Of a DNA stretch of 6,145 nucleotides, positions 5,226-6,145 are shown piece after piece (position 1 is the stretch's first letter; each line of letters begins with the position of its first letter). Origin of the DNA: a bacterium (GTDB lineage Bacteria > AUK180). Location: assembly GCA_021162505.1 (NCBI GenBank), contig JAGGYO010000257.1, positions 1-6,145 on the forward strand. The letters run 5' to 3'. The notes beneath the pieces were generated by a model. The model was not told where the DNA came from. It searched no databases and was given only the letters and a program-made list of their open reading frames with translations. A program made the position numbers and the translations under genes.

Positions 5226-5675
5226 ATGGCTAGATCAGGAAGAGGAAATGGCGGTGGTCAAGGTATGGGATCAGGTAGAGGCTCCGGCAGAGGCGGTGGC
5301 TTTGGTGGAGGTGGTAAAAGATCAAGCTTTGGACCTTCCACATATTGTATTTGTCCAAAATGTCAAACAAAAATTCAACATGCAAGAGGCGTGCCTTGCA
5401 CTGAGACGAAATGTCCGAAATGCGGTTCTAATATGATAGGCGATCAGGCATATAATGCATCAGCGAACAATATCTCAACAGGTAAAAGAGCAAATGAAGA
5501 TATTATTCAAACTCCTGTCATTGACAAAAGCATTTGTACCGGCTGCGGTGAATGTGTAGAGGCATGTCCCTTTAATGCTATATCCTTGAAGGACGGAAAA
5601 GCCGAGATTGACTATCCCATTTGCAAGCATTGCAATGTTTGTGTAAAGGCATGCCCGGTGGGTGCAATAAGTTAA
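5226..5675 (+). CDS. Gly-rich, zinc-ribbon and 2[4Fe-4S] ferredoxin fusion protein
   Basis: The 149-residue protein has three parts. Residues 1-32 are Gly/Arg/Ser-rich and low complexity. Residues 41-66 hold a zinc-ribbon or rubredoxin-like set of cysteines (C41, C43, C46, C58, C63, C66; CPKC and CPKCG knuckles). Residues 104-143 form a bacterial ferredoxin with Cys 104/107/110/114 and Cys 133/136/139/143, each ending in CP. It is likely a cytoplasmic electron carrier for the operon's ATPases or their client. Its N-terminus (MARSGRGNGG) resembles that of the DUF5320-type protein (MARGNGTGPD), suggesting a shared docking or scaffold element. SD AAGGAG precedes the ATG by 6 bases and overlaps the end of the upstream gene. 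It is the last gene of the run; no clear hairpin terminator follows. Confidence 0.93.
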   Translation: MARSGRGNGGGQGMGSGRGSGRGGGFGGGGKRSSFGPSTYCICPKCQTKIQHARGVPCTETKCPKCGSNMIGDQAYNASANNISTGKRANEDIIQTPVIDKSICTGCGECVEACPFNAISLKDGKAEIDYPICKHCNVCVKACPVGAIS

Positions 5676-5804
5676 ATATTTTGTCCAAAGGTTGAAAAAC
5701 TCAAGGTTCAATGTTCAAAAGTTCAAAGTAATTTTGTCTTATATCTTTATTTCCTCGTCAACTCATAAACCTATCCACTCATCATACTTTTTTACAACTC
5801 ACAA
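5676..5804. repeat. Convergent intergenic spacer made of degenerate short repeats
   Basis: GTTCAA occurs three times in 21 bases (5706-5711, 5713-5718, 5721-5726). Farther on, CAACTCATAA (5759-5768) and CAACTCACAA (5795-5804) are near-identical copies, with a relative CCACTCATCA at 5775-5784. No ORF, RNA gene or strong hairpin terminator is visible, although both flanking genes end here. The spacer looks like non-coding, slippage-prone DNA. Confidence 0.6.
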
Positions 5805-6145
5805 CTATTTAATTATTGCAATCTTAAATATCTTTTTCTCATCTTTATCATTAAAAATATAACAAATATAAATACCTGATGCAATATCCTTACCACTTTC
5901 ATTTTTCATATCCCATTCCCATTCCGATTGACCGTTCGCATCTGATTCCAATACTAATTTCCCTGCAATCGTATATATTTTTATTGTTACATTCTCCGTA
6001 AGTTGGCTGAAGGTTACATGATCACAATTAAGGTCTTTATTCCAGGGATTCGGATATATCTTTGTACTATCAAGTGAATCTCCATAATTTTTAATAAGTG
6101 TCAATGAGGACGAAAACGGAAGGTTTGTATCCGAAACAGTATCGG
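5805..6145 (-). CDS. C-terminal end of a secreted/surface protein with FlgD-like/T9SS type A-like sorting domain, 5'-truncated by window edge
   Basis: The minus-strand frame is open from the right edge (through DTVSDTNLPFSSS) to a TAG at 5805-5807, so only the last 112 residues are seen. An apparent TTG start at 6102-6104 is internal. The domain shows the familiar order: YPNPW, a beta-strand VTIKIYTIAGKLV, a Trp-containing WEWDMKNESGKDIASGIYICYI, and a basic end KKIFKIAIIK. This is typical of C-terminal Ig-like domains that target proteins for type IX secretion or surface display in FCB bacteria, and of the FlgD_ig-like tails common in candidate phyla. The body of the protein is outside the window, so its function is unknown. 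It is convergent with the operon and unlikely to be functionally linked to it. Confidence 0.85.
   Translation of the reverse strand, partial: DTVSDTNLPFSSSLTLIKNYGDSLDSTKIYPNPWNKDLNCDHVTFSQLTENVTIKIYTIAGKLVLESDANGQSEWEWDMKNESGKDIASGIYICYIFNDKDEKKIFKIAIIK

Noticed and set aside
1299..5675. Nitrogenase (nif) cluster
   Set aside because: COG1433 domains occur in NifX and NifB, but no nifHDK, nifB radical-SAM or nifEN sequence is present; the ATPases are MinD-type with ferredoxin inserts, not NifH.
5676..5705. Hairpin terminator after the ferredoxin gene (TTGA/TCAA around 5692-5704)
   Set aside because: The stem is only 4 AT-rich base pairs and is not followed by a T-run.
5475..5711. Minus-strand open frame opposite the ferredoxin gene
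   Set aside because: It mirrors Cys-rich ferredoxin codons on the other strand, with no independent support.
5706..5726. CRISPR-like array from repeated GTTCAA
   Set aside because: The units are only 6 bp with 1-2 bp gaps and no spacers, and there are no cas genes nearby.

Overview
The window is AT-rich DNA from a bacterium that is probably strictly anaerobic. The genes are ferredoxin-type ATPases, NifX/orange-protein (COG1433) domains and a sigma-54 activator, a set typical of anaerobes. A C-terminal FlgD-like/type IX-like sorting domain on the minus strand at the right edge points to the FCB group or an Elusimicrobia/WOR-3-like candidate lineage. The sequence alone does not settle the phylum. 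Codon use and composition look uniform by eye from 1 to 5675, and I see no insertion sequence, tRNA, rRNA or CRISPR.

Layout. Positions 3-1184 hold a sigma-54-dependent activator (PAS, AAA+, Fis-type HTH) whose 5' end is outside the window. A short spacer (1185-1298) carries a well-spaced -24/-12 promoter (1271-1287). It drives a same-strand run of eight tightly packed genes: a divergent COG1433 protein (1299-1661), a typical COG1433 protein (1658-1972), a Gly/Arg/Tyr-rich DUF5320-type protein (1983-2333), an intrinsic terminator inside the run (2338-2361), two MinD-type ATPases each with an inserted two-cluster ferredoxin domain (2377-3228 and 3231-4088), a COG1237-type metallo-beta-lactamase-fold hydrolase (4061-4873), a third COG1433 protein (4882-5223), and a Gly-rich, zinc-ribbon, 2x[4Fe-4S] ferredoxin protein (5226-5675). 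A 129-bp repeat-rich spacer separates this run from the convergent, truncated minus-strand surface-protein gene (5805-6145).

How the parts fit. The combination of a sigma-54 activator, a sigma-54 promoter, COG1433 proteins and a pair of MinD/ferredoxin ATPases resembles the orange protein (ORP) gene cluster of Desulfovibrio, whose founding protein binds a Mo-Cu sulfide cluster. The inference is that the activator senses a redox, metal or small-molecule cue through its PAS domain and switches on an operon for assembling or carrying a metal-sulfur centre: ATPases and ferredoxin supply energy and electrons, and COG1433 proteins act as cluster carriers. Compared with the ORP cluster as I recall it, this locus adds a metallo-hydrolase and RG/Gly-rich segments in three separate proteins. 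The terminator after the third gene probably makes the small proteins more abundant than the ATPases.
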